Assembly (NCBI GenBank): GCA_029851415.1
Contig: CM056742.1
Span: 81,458,748-81,522,747 of the forward strand
Length of the DNA stretch: 64,000 nucleotides
DNA from: Eretmocerus hayati
Lineage: Eukaryota; Arthropoda; Insecta; Hymenoptera; Aphelinidae
Direction of reading: 5' to 3'
This document shows, piece after piece, positions 12,901 through 25,400 of this stretch (its first letter is position 1; the number at the start of each line of letters is the position of its first letter). The notes under the pieces were generated by a model that saw only the letters and a program-made list of their open reading frames with translations, ran no database searches and had not been told where the DNA came from. The position numbers were made by a program, and so were the translations under genes.

Positions 12901-15900
12901 TTTTTAGAACAGGCCAGGAGGCTCTGTTCCAAAATTTCTCGGTTTAGATCGCTTCCCTGTGACGGGAGAAGGTGCCTGAATCCTTGCAGCCCCCCCGGTG
13001 AATGTCGACATCCCCAAATCGGGGGTAGACATTCGGGAATTTTTTTAGAACAGGCCACGAGGCTCTGTTCGAGAATTTCTCGATTGGGATCGCTTTCCTG
13101 TGACGGGAGAAGGTTTCTGGATTTTTGCAGCCCCCCGGTGAATGTCGACACTCCCAAATCGGGGGTTGAAATTCGGGAATTTCTTTCGAACAGGCCAGGA
13201 GGCTCTGTTCCTAAATTCCTCGATCGGGGTCGCTTCCCTGTGACGGGAGAAGGTGCCTGAATTCTTGCAGCCCACCCGGTGAATGCCGACATCCCCAAAT
13301 CGGGGGTAGACATTCGGGAATTCTTTCAGAACAGGCCACGAGGCTCTGTTCGAGAATTCCTCGATTGGGATCGCTTTCCTGTGACGGGAGAAGGTTTCTG
13401 AATTTTTGCAGCCCCCCGGTGAATGTCGACACTCCCAAATCGGGGGTTGAAATTCGGGAATTTCTTCAGAACAGGCCAGGAGGTTCTGTTCCAAAATTTC
13501 TCGATTGGGATCACTTCCTTGTGACGAAGGAAGGTGCCCGAATTTATGTAGCCCCCCCCCCCCCGTCGAATGCCGACACCCCCAAATCGGGGGTTGACAT
13601 TCGGGAGTTTTCTCAGAACAGGCCACGAGGCTCTGTTCCAAAATTTTTCGATTGGGATCGCTTTCTTGTGACGACAGAAGGTGCCTGAATTTCGTCCAGC
13701 CCCCCGGTGAATGTCGACACTCCCAAATCGGGGGTTGAAATTCGGGAATTTCTTTAGAACAGGCCAGGAGGATCTGTTCCTACATTCCTCGATCGGGGTC
13801 GCTTCCTTGTGACGAAAGAAGGTGCCTGAATTATTGCAGCCCCCCCCAGTGAATGCCGACACCCCCAAATCGGGGGTTGAAATCCGGGTATTTTTTTGAA
13901 ATCGGCCAGGAGGTTCTGTTCCTAAATTTCTCGATTGGGATCGCTCTCTTGTGACGAAAGGAGGTGCCTGAATTTTTGCAGCCCCTCCCCCCGGTAAATG
14001 CCGAAACCCCCGAATCGGAGGTTGACATTCGGGAATTTTTTTAGAACAGGCCAGGAGGCTCTGTTCCAAAATTTCTCGATTGGGATCGCTTCCTTGTGAC
14101 GGAAGAAGGTGCCTGAATATTTGCAGCCCCCCCGGTGATTGCCGACACCCCCAAATCGGGGGTTGAAATTCGGGAATTTTTTTAGAACAGGCCAGGAGGT
14201 TCATTTCCAAAATTCCTCGATTGAGATCGCTCTCTTGTGATAAAAGGAGTCGCCTGAATTTTGGCGCCCCCCCCCCCCGGAGAATGCCGACAGACCCAAA
14301 TCGGGGGTTGAAATTCGGGAATTTTTCTAGAACTGGCCAGGAGGCTCTGTACAAAATTTCGAGATTGGGTACGCTTTCTTGTGACGAGAGAAGGTGCCTG
14401 AATTTTTTCAGCCCTCCCCCCGGTGAATGCCGACACCCGCGAATCGGGGGTTGACATCCGGGAATTTTTTTAGAATACGCCACGAGGCTTTGTTCCGAAA
14501 TTCCTCGATCGGGTTCGCTTCCCTGTGACGAGAGAAGGTGCCTGAATTTTTTGCAGCCCCTCCCCCGGTGGATGCCGACAACCCCGAATCGGGGGTTGAA
14601 ATTCGGGAATTTCTTTAGAACAGGCCAGGAGGCTCTGTTCCGAAATTTCTCGATTGGGATCGCTTCCTTGTGACGGAAGAAGGTGCCTGAATATTTGCAG
14701 CCCCCCCCCCGGTGAATGCCGACAACCCCGATAGGGGGTTGACATTCGGGAATTTTTTTAGAACAGGCCAGGAGGCTCTGTTCCGAAATTTCTCGATTGG
14801 GTTCGCTTCCTTGTGACGGAAGAAGGTGCCTGAATATTTGCAGCCCCCCCGGTGAATGTCGACACCCCCGATCGGGGGTTGACATTCGGGAATTTTTTTA
14901 GAACAGGCCAGGAGGCTCTGTTCCGAAATTTTTCTTTGGGATCGCTTTCTTGTGACGAGAGGAGGTGCCTGAACTTCTCGCAGCCCCACGGTGAATGTCG
15001 ACACCCCCGAATCGGGGGTTGAAATTTGGGAATTTTTTTAGAACAGGTCAGGAGGCTCTGTTCCAAAATTCCTCGATCGGGATGGCTTTCTTGTGACGAG
15101 AGAAGGTGCCTGAATTCCGTCTAGCCCCCCGGTGAATGCCGACACCCCCAAATCGGGGGTTGAAATTCGGGAATTTTTTTAGAACAGGCCAGGAGGTTCA
15201 GTTCCAAAATTCCTCGATCGGGATGGCTTTCTTGTGACGAGAGAAGGTGCCTGAATGCCGTCTAGCCCCCCGGTGAATGCCGACACCCCCAAATCGGGGG
15301 TGGAAATTCGGGAATTTTTTTAGAACAGGCCAGGAGGTTCAGTTCCAAAATCCCTCGATTGAGATCGCTCTCTTGTGATAAAAGGAGTCGCCTGAATTTT
15401 TGCGCCCCCCCCCCCCCGGAGAATGCCGACAGACCCAAATCGGGGGTTAAAATTCGGGAATTTTTCTAGAACTGGCCAGGAGGCTCTGTACAAAATTTCG
15501 AGATTGGGAACGCTTTCTTGTGACGAGAGGAGGTGCCTGAATTTTTTCAGCCCTCCCCCCGGTGAATGCCGACACCCGCGAATCGGGGGTTGACATCCGG
15601 GAATTTTTTTAGAACACGCCACGAGGCTTTGTTCCGAAATTCCTCGATTGGGATCGCTTCCCTGTGACGAAAGAAGGTGCCTGAGTTTTGTAGCCCCCCC
15701 GGTGAATGCCGACACCCCCAAAGCGGGGGTTGAAATTCGGGATTCTTTTTAGAACAGTCAATGAGGCTCTGTTCAAAGATTTCTCAATTGGCTTCGCTTC
15801 CCTGTGACGGGAGGAGGTGCCTGAATTTTTGCAGCCCACCCGGTGAATGCCGACACCCCCAAATCGGGGTCTGACATTCGGGAATTTTTTTAGAACAGGC

Positions 15901-18900
15901 CAGGAGGCTCTGTTCCAAAATTCCTCGATTGAGATCGCTTTCTTGTGACGACAGAAAGTGCCTGAATTTCGCCCAGCCCCCCGGTGAATGTCGACACCCC
16001 CAAATCGGGGATTGAAATTCGGGAATTTTTTTAGAACAGGCCAGGAGGCTCTGTTCCGAAATTTCTCCATCGGGGGCCGCTTCCTTGTGACGAGAGAAGG
16101 TGCCTGAATTTTTTGCAGCCCCTCCCCCGGTGGATGCCGACAACCCCGAATCGGGGGTTGAAATTCGGGAATTTCTTTAGAACAGGCCAGGAGGCTCTGT
16201 TCCGAAATTTCTCGATTGGGATCGCTTCCTTGTGACGGAAGAAGGTGCCTGAATATTTGCAGCCCCCCCGGTGAATGCTGACAACCCCGATCGGGGGTTG
16301 ACATTCGGGAATTTTTTTAGAACAGGCCAGGAGGCTCTGTTCCGAAATTTCTCGATTGGGATCGCTTCCTTGTGACGGAAGAAGGTGCCTGAATATTTGC
16401 AGCCCCCCCGGTGAATGCCGACACCCCCGATCGGGGGTTGACATTCGGGAATTTTTTTAGAACAGGCCAGGAGGCTCTGTTCCGAAATTTTTCGTTTGGG
16501 ATCGCTTTCTTGTGACGAGAGGAGGTGCCTGAACTTCTCGCAGCCCCACGGTGAATGTCGACGACCCCGAATCGGGGGTTGAAATTTGGGAATTTTTTTA
16601 GAACAGGTCAGGAGGCTCTGTTCCAAAATTCCTCGATCGGGATCGCTCTCTTGTGACGAGAGAAGGTAACTGAATTCCGTGCAGCCCCCCGGTGAATGCC
16701 GACACCCCCAATCGGGGGTTGACATTCGGGAATTTTTTTAGAACAGGCCAGGAGGCTCTGTTCCGAAATTTTTCGTTTGGGATCGCTTTCTTGTGACGAG
16801 AGGAGGTGCCTGAACTTCTCGCAGCCCCACGGTGAATGTCGACGTCCCCGAATCGGGCGTTGAAATTTGGGAATTTTTTTACAACAGGCCAGGAGGCTCT
16901 GTTCCAAAATTTCTTGGTTGGGTTCGCTTCCTTCCGACAAAAGAAGGTGCCTGAATTTTTTGCAGCTCCCCCGGTGATTGCCGACACCCCCAAATCGGGG
17001 GTTGAAATTCGGGAATTTTTCTAGAACAGGCCAGGATGCTGTGTTCCAAAATTCCTCGATCGGGATGGCTTTCTTGTGACGAGAGGAGGTGCCTGAATTC
17101 CGTATAGCCCCCCGGTGAATGCCGACACCCCCAAATCGGGGGTTGAAATTCGGGAATTTTTTTAGAACAGGCCAGGAGGTTCAGTTCCAAAATTCCTCGA
17201 TTGGGATCGCTCTCTTGTAATAAAAGGAGTCGCCTGAATTTTTGCGCCCCCCCCCCCCCCCGGAGAATGCCGACAGACCCAAATCGGAGGTTGACAATCG
17301 GGAATTTTTTCAGAACAGGCCACGAGGCTCTGTTCCAAAATTTCTCGATTGGGATCGCTTTCCTGCGGCAGGAGGAGGTGCCTGAATTTTTGCAGCCCCC
17401 CCGGTGAATGCCGACAGCCCCAAATCGGAGGTTGACAATCGGGAATTTTTTCAGAACAGGCCACGAGGCTCTGTTCCAAAATTTTTCGATTGGGATCGCT
17501 TTCTTGTGACGACAGAAGGTGCCTGAATTCCGTCCAGCCCCCCGTCGAATGTCGACACTCCCGAATCGGGGGTTGAAATTCGGGAATTTCTTCAGAACAG
17601 GCCAGGAGGATCTGTTCCTACATTCCTCGATCGGGGTCGCTTTCTTGTGACGAAAGAAGGTGCCTGAATTATTGCAGCCCTCCCAGTGAATGCCGACACC
17701 CCCAAATCGGGGGTTGAAATCCGGGAATTTTTTTCAAATCGGCCAGGAGGTTCTGTTCCAGAATTCCTCGATTGGGATCGCTCTCTTGTGACGAAAGAAG
17801 GTGCCTGAATTTTTGCAGCCCCTCCTCCCGGTAAATCCCGAAACCCCCGAATCGGGGGTTGAAATTCGGGAATTTTTTTAGAACAGGCCGGGAGGTTCTG
17901 TTCCAAAATTTCTCGATTGAGATCGCTTCCTTGTGACGGAAGAAGGTGCCTGAATATTTGCAGCCCCCCCGGTGAATGCCGACAACCCCGATCGGGGGTT
18001 GACATTCGGGAATTTTTTTAGAACAGGCCAGGAGGCTCTGTTCCAAAATTTCTCGATCGGGATCGCTCTCTTGTGACAAAAGAAGGTGGCGGAATTTTTG
18101 CAGCCCCCCCCCCCCCCCGGTGAATGCCGCCAACCCCAAATCAAGGGTTGAAATTCGGGAATTTTCTTAGAACAGGCCACGGGGCTCTGTTCCAAAATTT
18201 CTCGATTGGGATCGCTTCCTTGTGACGAGAGAAGGTGCCTGAATTTTTTACAGCCCCTCCCCCGGTGGATGCCGACAACCCCGAATCGGGGGTTGAAATT
18301 CGGGAATTTTTTTAGAACAGGCCAGGAGGCTCTGTTTCTAAATTCCTCGATCGGGGTCGCTTTCTTGTGACGAAAGAAGAGGCCTGAATTTTTGTAGCCC
18401 CCCCCGGTGAATGCCGACACCCCCAAATCGGGGGTCGGAATCCGGGAATTTTTTTGAAATCGGCCAGGAGGTTCTGTTCCAAAATTCCTCGATCGGGATG
18501 GCTTTCTTGTGACGAGAGAAGGTGCCTGAATTCCGTATAGCCCCCCGGAGAATGCCGACAGACCCAAATCGGGGGTTGAAACTCGGGAATTTTTTTAGAA
18601 CAGGCCAGGAGGCTCTGTTCCAAAATTCCTCGATTGAGATCGCTTCCTTGTGACGGAAGAAGGTGCCTGAATATTTGCAGCCCCCCCGGTGAATGCCGAC
18701 AACCCCGATCGGGGGTTGACATTCGGGAATTTTTTTAGAACAGGCCAGGAGGCTCTGTTCCAAAATTTCTCGATTGGGATCGCTTCCTTGTGACGGAAGA
18801 AGGTGCCTGAATATTTGCAGCCCCCCCGGTGAATGCCGACAACCCCGATCGGGGGTTGACATTCGGGAATTTTTTTAGAACAGGCCAGGAGGCTCTGTTC

Positions 18901-19411
18901 CGAAATTTCTCGATTGGGATCGTTTCCTTGTGACGGAAGAAGGTGCCTGAATATTTGCAGCCCCCCCGGTGAATGCCGACACCCCCGATGGGGGGTTGAC
19001 ATTCGGGAATTTTTTTAGAACAGGCCAGGAGGCTCTGTTCCGAAATTTTTCGTTTGGGATCGCTTTCTTGTGACGAGAGGAGGTGCCTGAACTTCTCGCA
19101 GCCCCACGGTGAATGTCGACACCCCCGAATCGGGGGTTGAAATTTGGGAATTTTTTTAGAACAGGTCAGGAGGCTCTGTTCCAAAATTTCTTGGTTGGGT
19201 TCGCTTCCTTCCGACAAAAGAAGGTGCCTGAATTTTTTGCAGCTCCCCCGGTGATTGCCGACACCCCCAAATCGGGGGTTGAAATTCGGGAATTTTTCTA
19301 GAACAGGCCAGGAGGCTCTGTTCCAAAATTTCTTGGTTGGGTTCGCTTCCTTCCGACAAAACAAGGTGCCTGAATTTTTTGCAGCTCCCCCGGTGATTGC
19401 CGACACCCCCA
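926..19411 (+). repeat. Higher-order repeat copy A (~18.49 kb)
   Basis: The copy starts at a shortened marker monomer in which AATCG runs directly into ATTCGGGAA, so the usual GGGGTTGAA-type segment is missing. The same marker opens copy B at 19,412. Matching variants then stay collinear at an offset of about 18,480-18,490 over many kilobases, for example 4,216 with 22,705 and 9,054 with 27,536. The same marker also occurs inside this copy at 11,607, so copy A contains two related parts of about 10.68 and 7.80 kb. Confidence 0.85.
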
Positions 19412-22400
19412 AATCGATTCGGGAATTTTTTTAGGACAGGCCAGGAGGCTCTGTTCCAAGATTTCTCGATTGGGATCGCTTCCCTGTGACGGGAGAAGGT
19501 GCCTGAATTTTTGCAGCCCGACCGGTGAATGCCGACAACCCCAAATCGGGGGTTGACATTCGGGAATTTTTTTAAATTAGGCCAGGAGGCTCTGTTCTAA
19601 AATTTTCCGATTGGGATCCCTTTCTTGTGACGAGAGGAGGTGCCTCAATTTCGTGCAGACCCCGGTGAATGTCGACGTCCACAAAACGGGGGTTGAAATT
19701 TGGGAATTTTTTCGGAACAGGCCAGGAGGCTCTGTTCCAAAATTTCTCGGTTGGGATCGCTTTCTTGTGACGAGAGGAGGTGCCTCAATTTCGTGCAGAC
19801 CCCCGGTGGATGCCGTCACCCCCAAATCGGAGGTTGAAATTCGGGAATTCTTTTAGAACAGGCCACGAGGCTCTGTTCATAAATTTCTCGATAGGTATCG
19901 CTTTCTCGTGACGGGAGAAGGTGCCTGAATTTTCGCAGCCCCCCCGGTGAATGCCGACACCCCCAAATCGGGGGTTGACATTCGGGAATTTTTTTAGAAC
20001 TGGCCAGGAGGCTCTGTTCATAAATTTCTCGATTGGGATCGCTTTCCTGTGACGGGAGAAGGTGCCTGGATTTTTGCAGCCCCCCCGGTGAATGCCGACA
20101 CCCCCAAATCGGGGGTTGAAATCCGGGAATTTTTTTGGAACAGGCCAGGAGGCTGTGATCCAAAATTTCTCGGTTGGGATCGCTTTCTTGTGACGAGAGG
20201 AGGTGCCTTAATTTCGTGCAGCCCCCCGGTGAATGTCGACGTCCCCAAGTCGGGGGTTGAAATTTGGGAATTTTTTTAGAACAGGCCAGGAGGCTCTGTC
20301 CCAAAATTTCTCGATTGGAGACGCTTTCTTGTGACGGAAGAAGGTGCCTGAATTTTTCCAGCCCCCCGGTGAATGCCGACACCCCCAAATCGGAGAATCA
20401 AATTCAGGAATTCTTTTGGAACAGGTCAGGAGGTTCTGTTCCAAAATTTCTCGATTAGGATCGCTCTCTTGTGACAAAAGGAGGTGGCGGAATTTTTGCA
20501 GCCCCCCCCCCCCGGTGAATGCCGCCAACCCCAAATCAAGGGTTCAAATTCGGGAATTTTTTTTAGAACAGGCCAGGAGGCTCTGTTCCAAAATTTCTCG
20601 GTTTAGATCGCTTCCCTGTGACGGGAGAAGGTGCCTGAATCCTTGCAGCCCCCCCGGTGAATGCCGACATCCCCAAATCGGGGGTAGACATTCGGGAATT
20701 TTTTTAGAACAGGCCACGAGGCTCTGTTCGAGAATTTCTCGATTGGGATCGCTTTCCTGTGACGGGAGAAGGTTTCTGAATTTTTGCAGCCCCCCGGTGA
20801 ATGTCGACACTCCCAAATCGGGGGTTGAAATTCGGGAATTTCTTTCGAACAGGCCAGGAGGCTCTGTTCCTAAATTCCTCGATCGGGGTCGCTTCCCTGT
20901 GACGGGAGAAGGTGCCTGAATTCTTGCAGCCCCCCCGGTGAATGCCGACATCCCCAAATCGGGGGTAGACATTCGGGAATTCTTTCAGAACAGGCCACGA
21001 GGCTCTGTTCGAGAATTCCTCGATTGGGATCGCTTTCCTGTGACGGGAGAAGGTTTCTGAATTTTTGCAGCCCCCCGTTAATGTCGACACTCCCAAATCG
21101 GGGGTTGAAATTCGGGAATTTCTTTAGAACAGGCCAGGAGGTTCTGTTCCAAAATTTCTCGATTGGGATCACTTCCTTGTGACGAAGGAAGGTGCCCGAA
21201 TTTATGTAGCCCCCCCCCCCCGTCGAATGCCGACACCCCCAAATCGGGGGTTGACATTCGGGAGTTTTCTCAGAACAGGCCACGAGGCTCTGTTCCAAAA
21301 TTTTTCGATTGGGATCGCTTTCTTGTGATGACAGAAGGTGCCTGAATTTCGTCCAGCCCCCCGGTGAATGTCGACACTCCCAAATCGGGGGTTGAAATTC
21401 GGGAATTTCTTTAGAACAGGCCAGGAGGATCTGTTTCTACATTCCTCGATCGGGGTCGCTTCCTTGTGACGAAAGAAGGTGCCTGAATTATTGCAGCCCC
21501 CCCCCCTCCAGTGAATGCCGACACCCCCAAATCGGGGGTTGAAATCCGGGAATTTTTTTGAAATCGGCCAGGAGGTTCTGTTCCAAAATTTCACGATTGG
21601 GATCGCTCTCTTGTGACGAAAGAAGGTGCCTGAATTTTTGCAGCCCCTCCCCCCGGTAAATGCCGAAACCCCCGAATCGGGGGTTGACATTCGGGAATTT
21701 TTTTAGAACAGGCCAGGAGGCTCTGTTCCAAAATTTCTCGATTGGGATCGCTTCCTTGTGACGGAAGAAGGTGCCTGAATATTTGCAGCCCCCCCGGTGA
21801 ATGCCGACAACCCCGATCGGGGGTTGACATTCGGGAATTTTTTTAGAACAGGCCAGGAGGCTCTGTTCCGAAATCTTCCGTTTGGGATCGCTTTCTAATG
21901 ACGAGAGGAGGTGCCTGAACTTCTCGCAGCCCCACGGTGAATGTCGACACCCCCGAATCGGGGGTTGAAATTTGGGAATTTTTTTAGAACAGGTCAGGAG
22001 GCTCTGTTCCAAAATTTCTTGGTTGGGTTCGCTTCCTTCCGACAAAACAAGGTGCCTGAATTTTTTGCAGCTCCCCCGGTGATTGCCGACACCCCCAAAT
22101 CGGGGGTTGAAATTCGGGAATTTTTTTAGAACAGGCCAGGAGGTTCATTTCCAAAATTCCTCGATTGAGATCGCTCTCTTGTGATAAGAGGAGTCGCCTG
22201 AATTTTTGCGCCCCCCCCCCCCCCCGGAGAATGCCGACAGACCCGAATCGGGGGTTGAAATTCGGGAATTTTTCTAGAACTGGCCAGGAGGCTCTGTACA
22301 AAATTTCGAGATTGGGTACGCTTTCTTGTGACGAGAGAAGGTGCCTGAATTTTTTCAGCCCTCCCCCCGGTGAATGCCGACACCCGCGAATCGGGGGTTG

Positions 22401-25400
22401 ACATCCGGGAATTTTTTTAGAATACGCCAGGAGGTTCTGTTCCAAAATTTCTCGATTGGGATCGCTTTCTTGTGACGGAAGAAGGTGCCTGAATTTTTGT
22501 AGCCCCCCGGTGAATGCCGACACCCCCAAATCGGAGAATGAAATTCAGGAATTCTTTTGGAACAGGTCAGGAGGTTCTGTTCCAAAATTTCTCGGTTAGG
22601 ATCGCTCTCTTGTGACAAAAGGAGGTGGCGGAATTTTTGCAGCCCCCCCCCCCCCCGGTGAATGCCGCCAACCCCAAATCAAGGGTTCAAATTCGGGAAT
22701 TTTTTTAGAACAGGCCAGGAGGCTCTGTTCCAAAATTTCTCGGTTTAGATCGCTTCCCTGTGACGGGAGAAGGTGCCTGAATTCTTGCAGCCCCCCCGGT
22801 GAATGCCGACACCCCCAAATCGGGGTCTGTTATTCGGGAATTTTTTTTAGAACAGGCCAGGAGGCTCTGTTCCAAAATTTTTCGATTGGGATCGCTTTCT
22901 TGTGACGACAGAAAGTGCCTGAATTTCGCCCAGCCCCCCGGTGAATGTCGACACCCCCAAATCGGGGATTGAAATTCGGGAATTTTTTTAGAACAGGCCA
23001 GGAGGCTCTGTTCCAAAATTTCTCCATCGGGGGCCGCTTCCTTGTGACGAGAGGAGGTGCCTGAATTTTTTGCAGCCCCTCCCCCGGTGGATGCCGACAA
23101 CCCCGAATCGGGGGTTGAAATTCGGGAATTTCTTTAGAACAGGCCAGGAGGCTCTGTTCCGAAATTTCTCGATTGGGATCGCTTCCTTGTGACGGAAGAA
23201 GGTGCCTGAATACTTGCAGCCCCCCCCGGTGAATGCCGACAACCCCGATAGGGGGTTGACATTCGGGAATTTTTTTAGAACAGGCCAGGAGGCTCTGTTC
23301 CGAAATTTCTCGATTGGGTTCGCTTCCTTTTGACGGAAGAAGGTGCCTGAATATTTGCAGCCCCCCGGTGAATGTCGACACCCCCGATCGGGGGTTGACA
23401 TTCGGGAATTTTTTTAGAACAGGCCAGGAGGCTCTGTTCCGAAATTTTTCGTTTGGGATCGCTTTCTTGTGACGAGAGGAGGTGCCTGAACTTCTCGCAG
23501 CCCCACGGTGAATGTCGACACCCCCGAATCGGGGGTTGAAATTTGGGAATTTTTTTAGAACAGGTCAGGAGGCTCTGTTCCAAAATTCCTCGATCGGGAT
23601 GGCTTTCTTGTGACGAGAGAAGAAGCCTGAATTCCGTCTAGCCCCCCGGTGAATGCCGACACCCCCAAATCGGGGGTTGAAATTCGGGAATTTTTTTAGA
23701 ACAGGCCAGGAGGTTCAGTTCCAAAATTCCTCGATCGGGATGGCTTTCTTGTGACGAGAGAAGGTGCCTGAATGCCGTCTAGCCCCCCGGTGAATGCCGA
23801 CACCCCCAAATCGGGGGTTGAAATTCGGGAATTTTTTTAGAACAGGCCAGGAGGTTCAGTTCCAAAATTCCTCGATTGAGATCGCTCTCTTGTGATAAAA
23901 GGAGTCGCCTGAATTTTTGCGCCCCCCCCCCCCCGGAGAATGCCGACAGACCCAAATCGGGGGTTGAAATTCGGGAATTTTTCTAGAACTGGCCAGGAGG
24001 CTCTGTACAAAATTTCGAGATTGGGTACGCTTTCTTGTGACGAGAGAAGGTGCCTGAATTTTTTCAGCCCTCCCCCCGGTGAATGCCGACACCCGCGAAT
24101 CGGGGGTTGACATCCGGGAATTTTTTTAGAACACGCCACGAGGCTTTGTTCCGAAATTCCTCGATTGGGATCGCTTCCCTGTGACGAAAGAAGGTGCCTG
24201 AGTTTTGTAGACGCCCCGGTGAATGCCGACACCCCCAAATCGGGGGTTGAAATTCGGGAATTTTTTTAGAACAGGCCAGGAGGCTCTGTTCCGAAATTTC
24301 TCCATCGGGGGCCGCTTCCTTGTGACGAGAGAAGGTGCCTGAATTTTTTGCAGCCCCTCCCCCGGTGGATGCCGACAACCCCGAATCGGGGGTTGAAATT
24401 CGGGAATTTCTTTAGAACAGGCCAGGAGGTTCTGTTCCAAAATTTCTCGATTGGGATCGCTTCCTTGTGACGGAAGAAGGTGCCTGAATATTTGCAGCCC
24501 CCCCGGTGAATGCTGAAAACCCCGATCGGGGGTTGACATTCGGGAATTTTTTTAGAACAGGCCAGGAGGCTCTGTTTGAAAATTTTCCGATTGGGATCCC
24601 TCTCTTGTGACGAGAGGAGGTGCCTTAATTTCGTGCAGCCCCCCGGTGAATGTCGACGTCCCCAAGTCGGGGGTTGAAATTTGGGAATTTTTTTAGAACA
24701 GGCCAGGAGGCTCTGTCCCAAAATTTCTCGATTGGGGACGCTTTCTTGTGACGGAAGAAGGTGCCTGAATTTTTCCAGCCCTCCCCCCGGTGAATGCCGA
24801 CACCCCCAAATCGGGGGTTGACATTCGCGAATTTTTTTAGAACAGGCCAGGAGGCTCTGTTTGAAAATTTTCCGATTGGGATCCCTCTCTTGTGACGAGA
24901 GGAGGTGCCTTAATTTCGTGCAGCCCCCCGGTGAATGTCGACGTTCCCAAGTCGGGAGGTGAAATTTGGGAATTTTTTTAGAACAGGCCAGGAGGTTCTG
25001 TTCCAAAATTTCTCGATTGGGATCGCTTTCTTGTGACGGAAGAAGGTGCCTGAATTTTTGTAGCCCCCCGGTGAATGCCGACACCCCCAAATCGGAGAAT
25101 GAAATTCAGGAATTCTTTTGGAACAGGTCAGGAGGTTCTGTTCCAAAATTTCTCGATTAGGATCGCTCTCTTGTGACAAAAGGAGGTGGCGGAATTTTTG
25201 CAGCCCCCCCCCCCCCGGGGAATGCCGCCAACCCCAAATCAAGGGTTCAAATTCGGGAATTTTTTTAGAACAGGCCAGGAGGCTCTGTTCCAAAATTTCT
25301 CGGTTTAGATCGCTTCCCTGTGACGGGAGAAGGTGCCTGAATTCTTGCAGCCCCCCCGGTGAATGCCGACATCCCCAAATCGGGGGTAGACATTCGGGAA

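Noticed and set aside
13326..14885. Reverse-strand frame of 519 codons, and many similar frames of 100-480 codons on both strands
   Set aside because: All are satellite read-through with a 47-residue repeat. Frames switch with C-tract length, and no domain or start context is preserved between copies.
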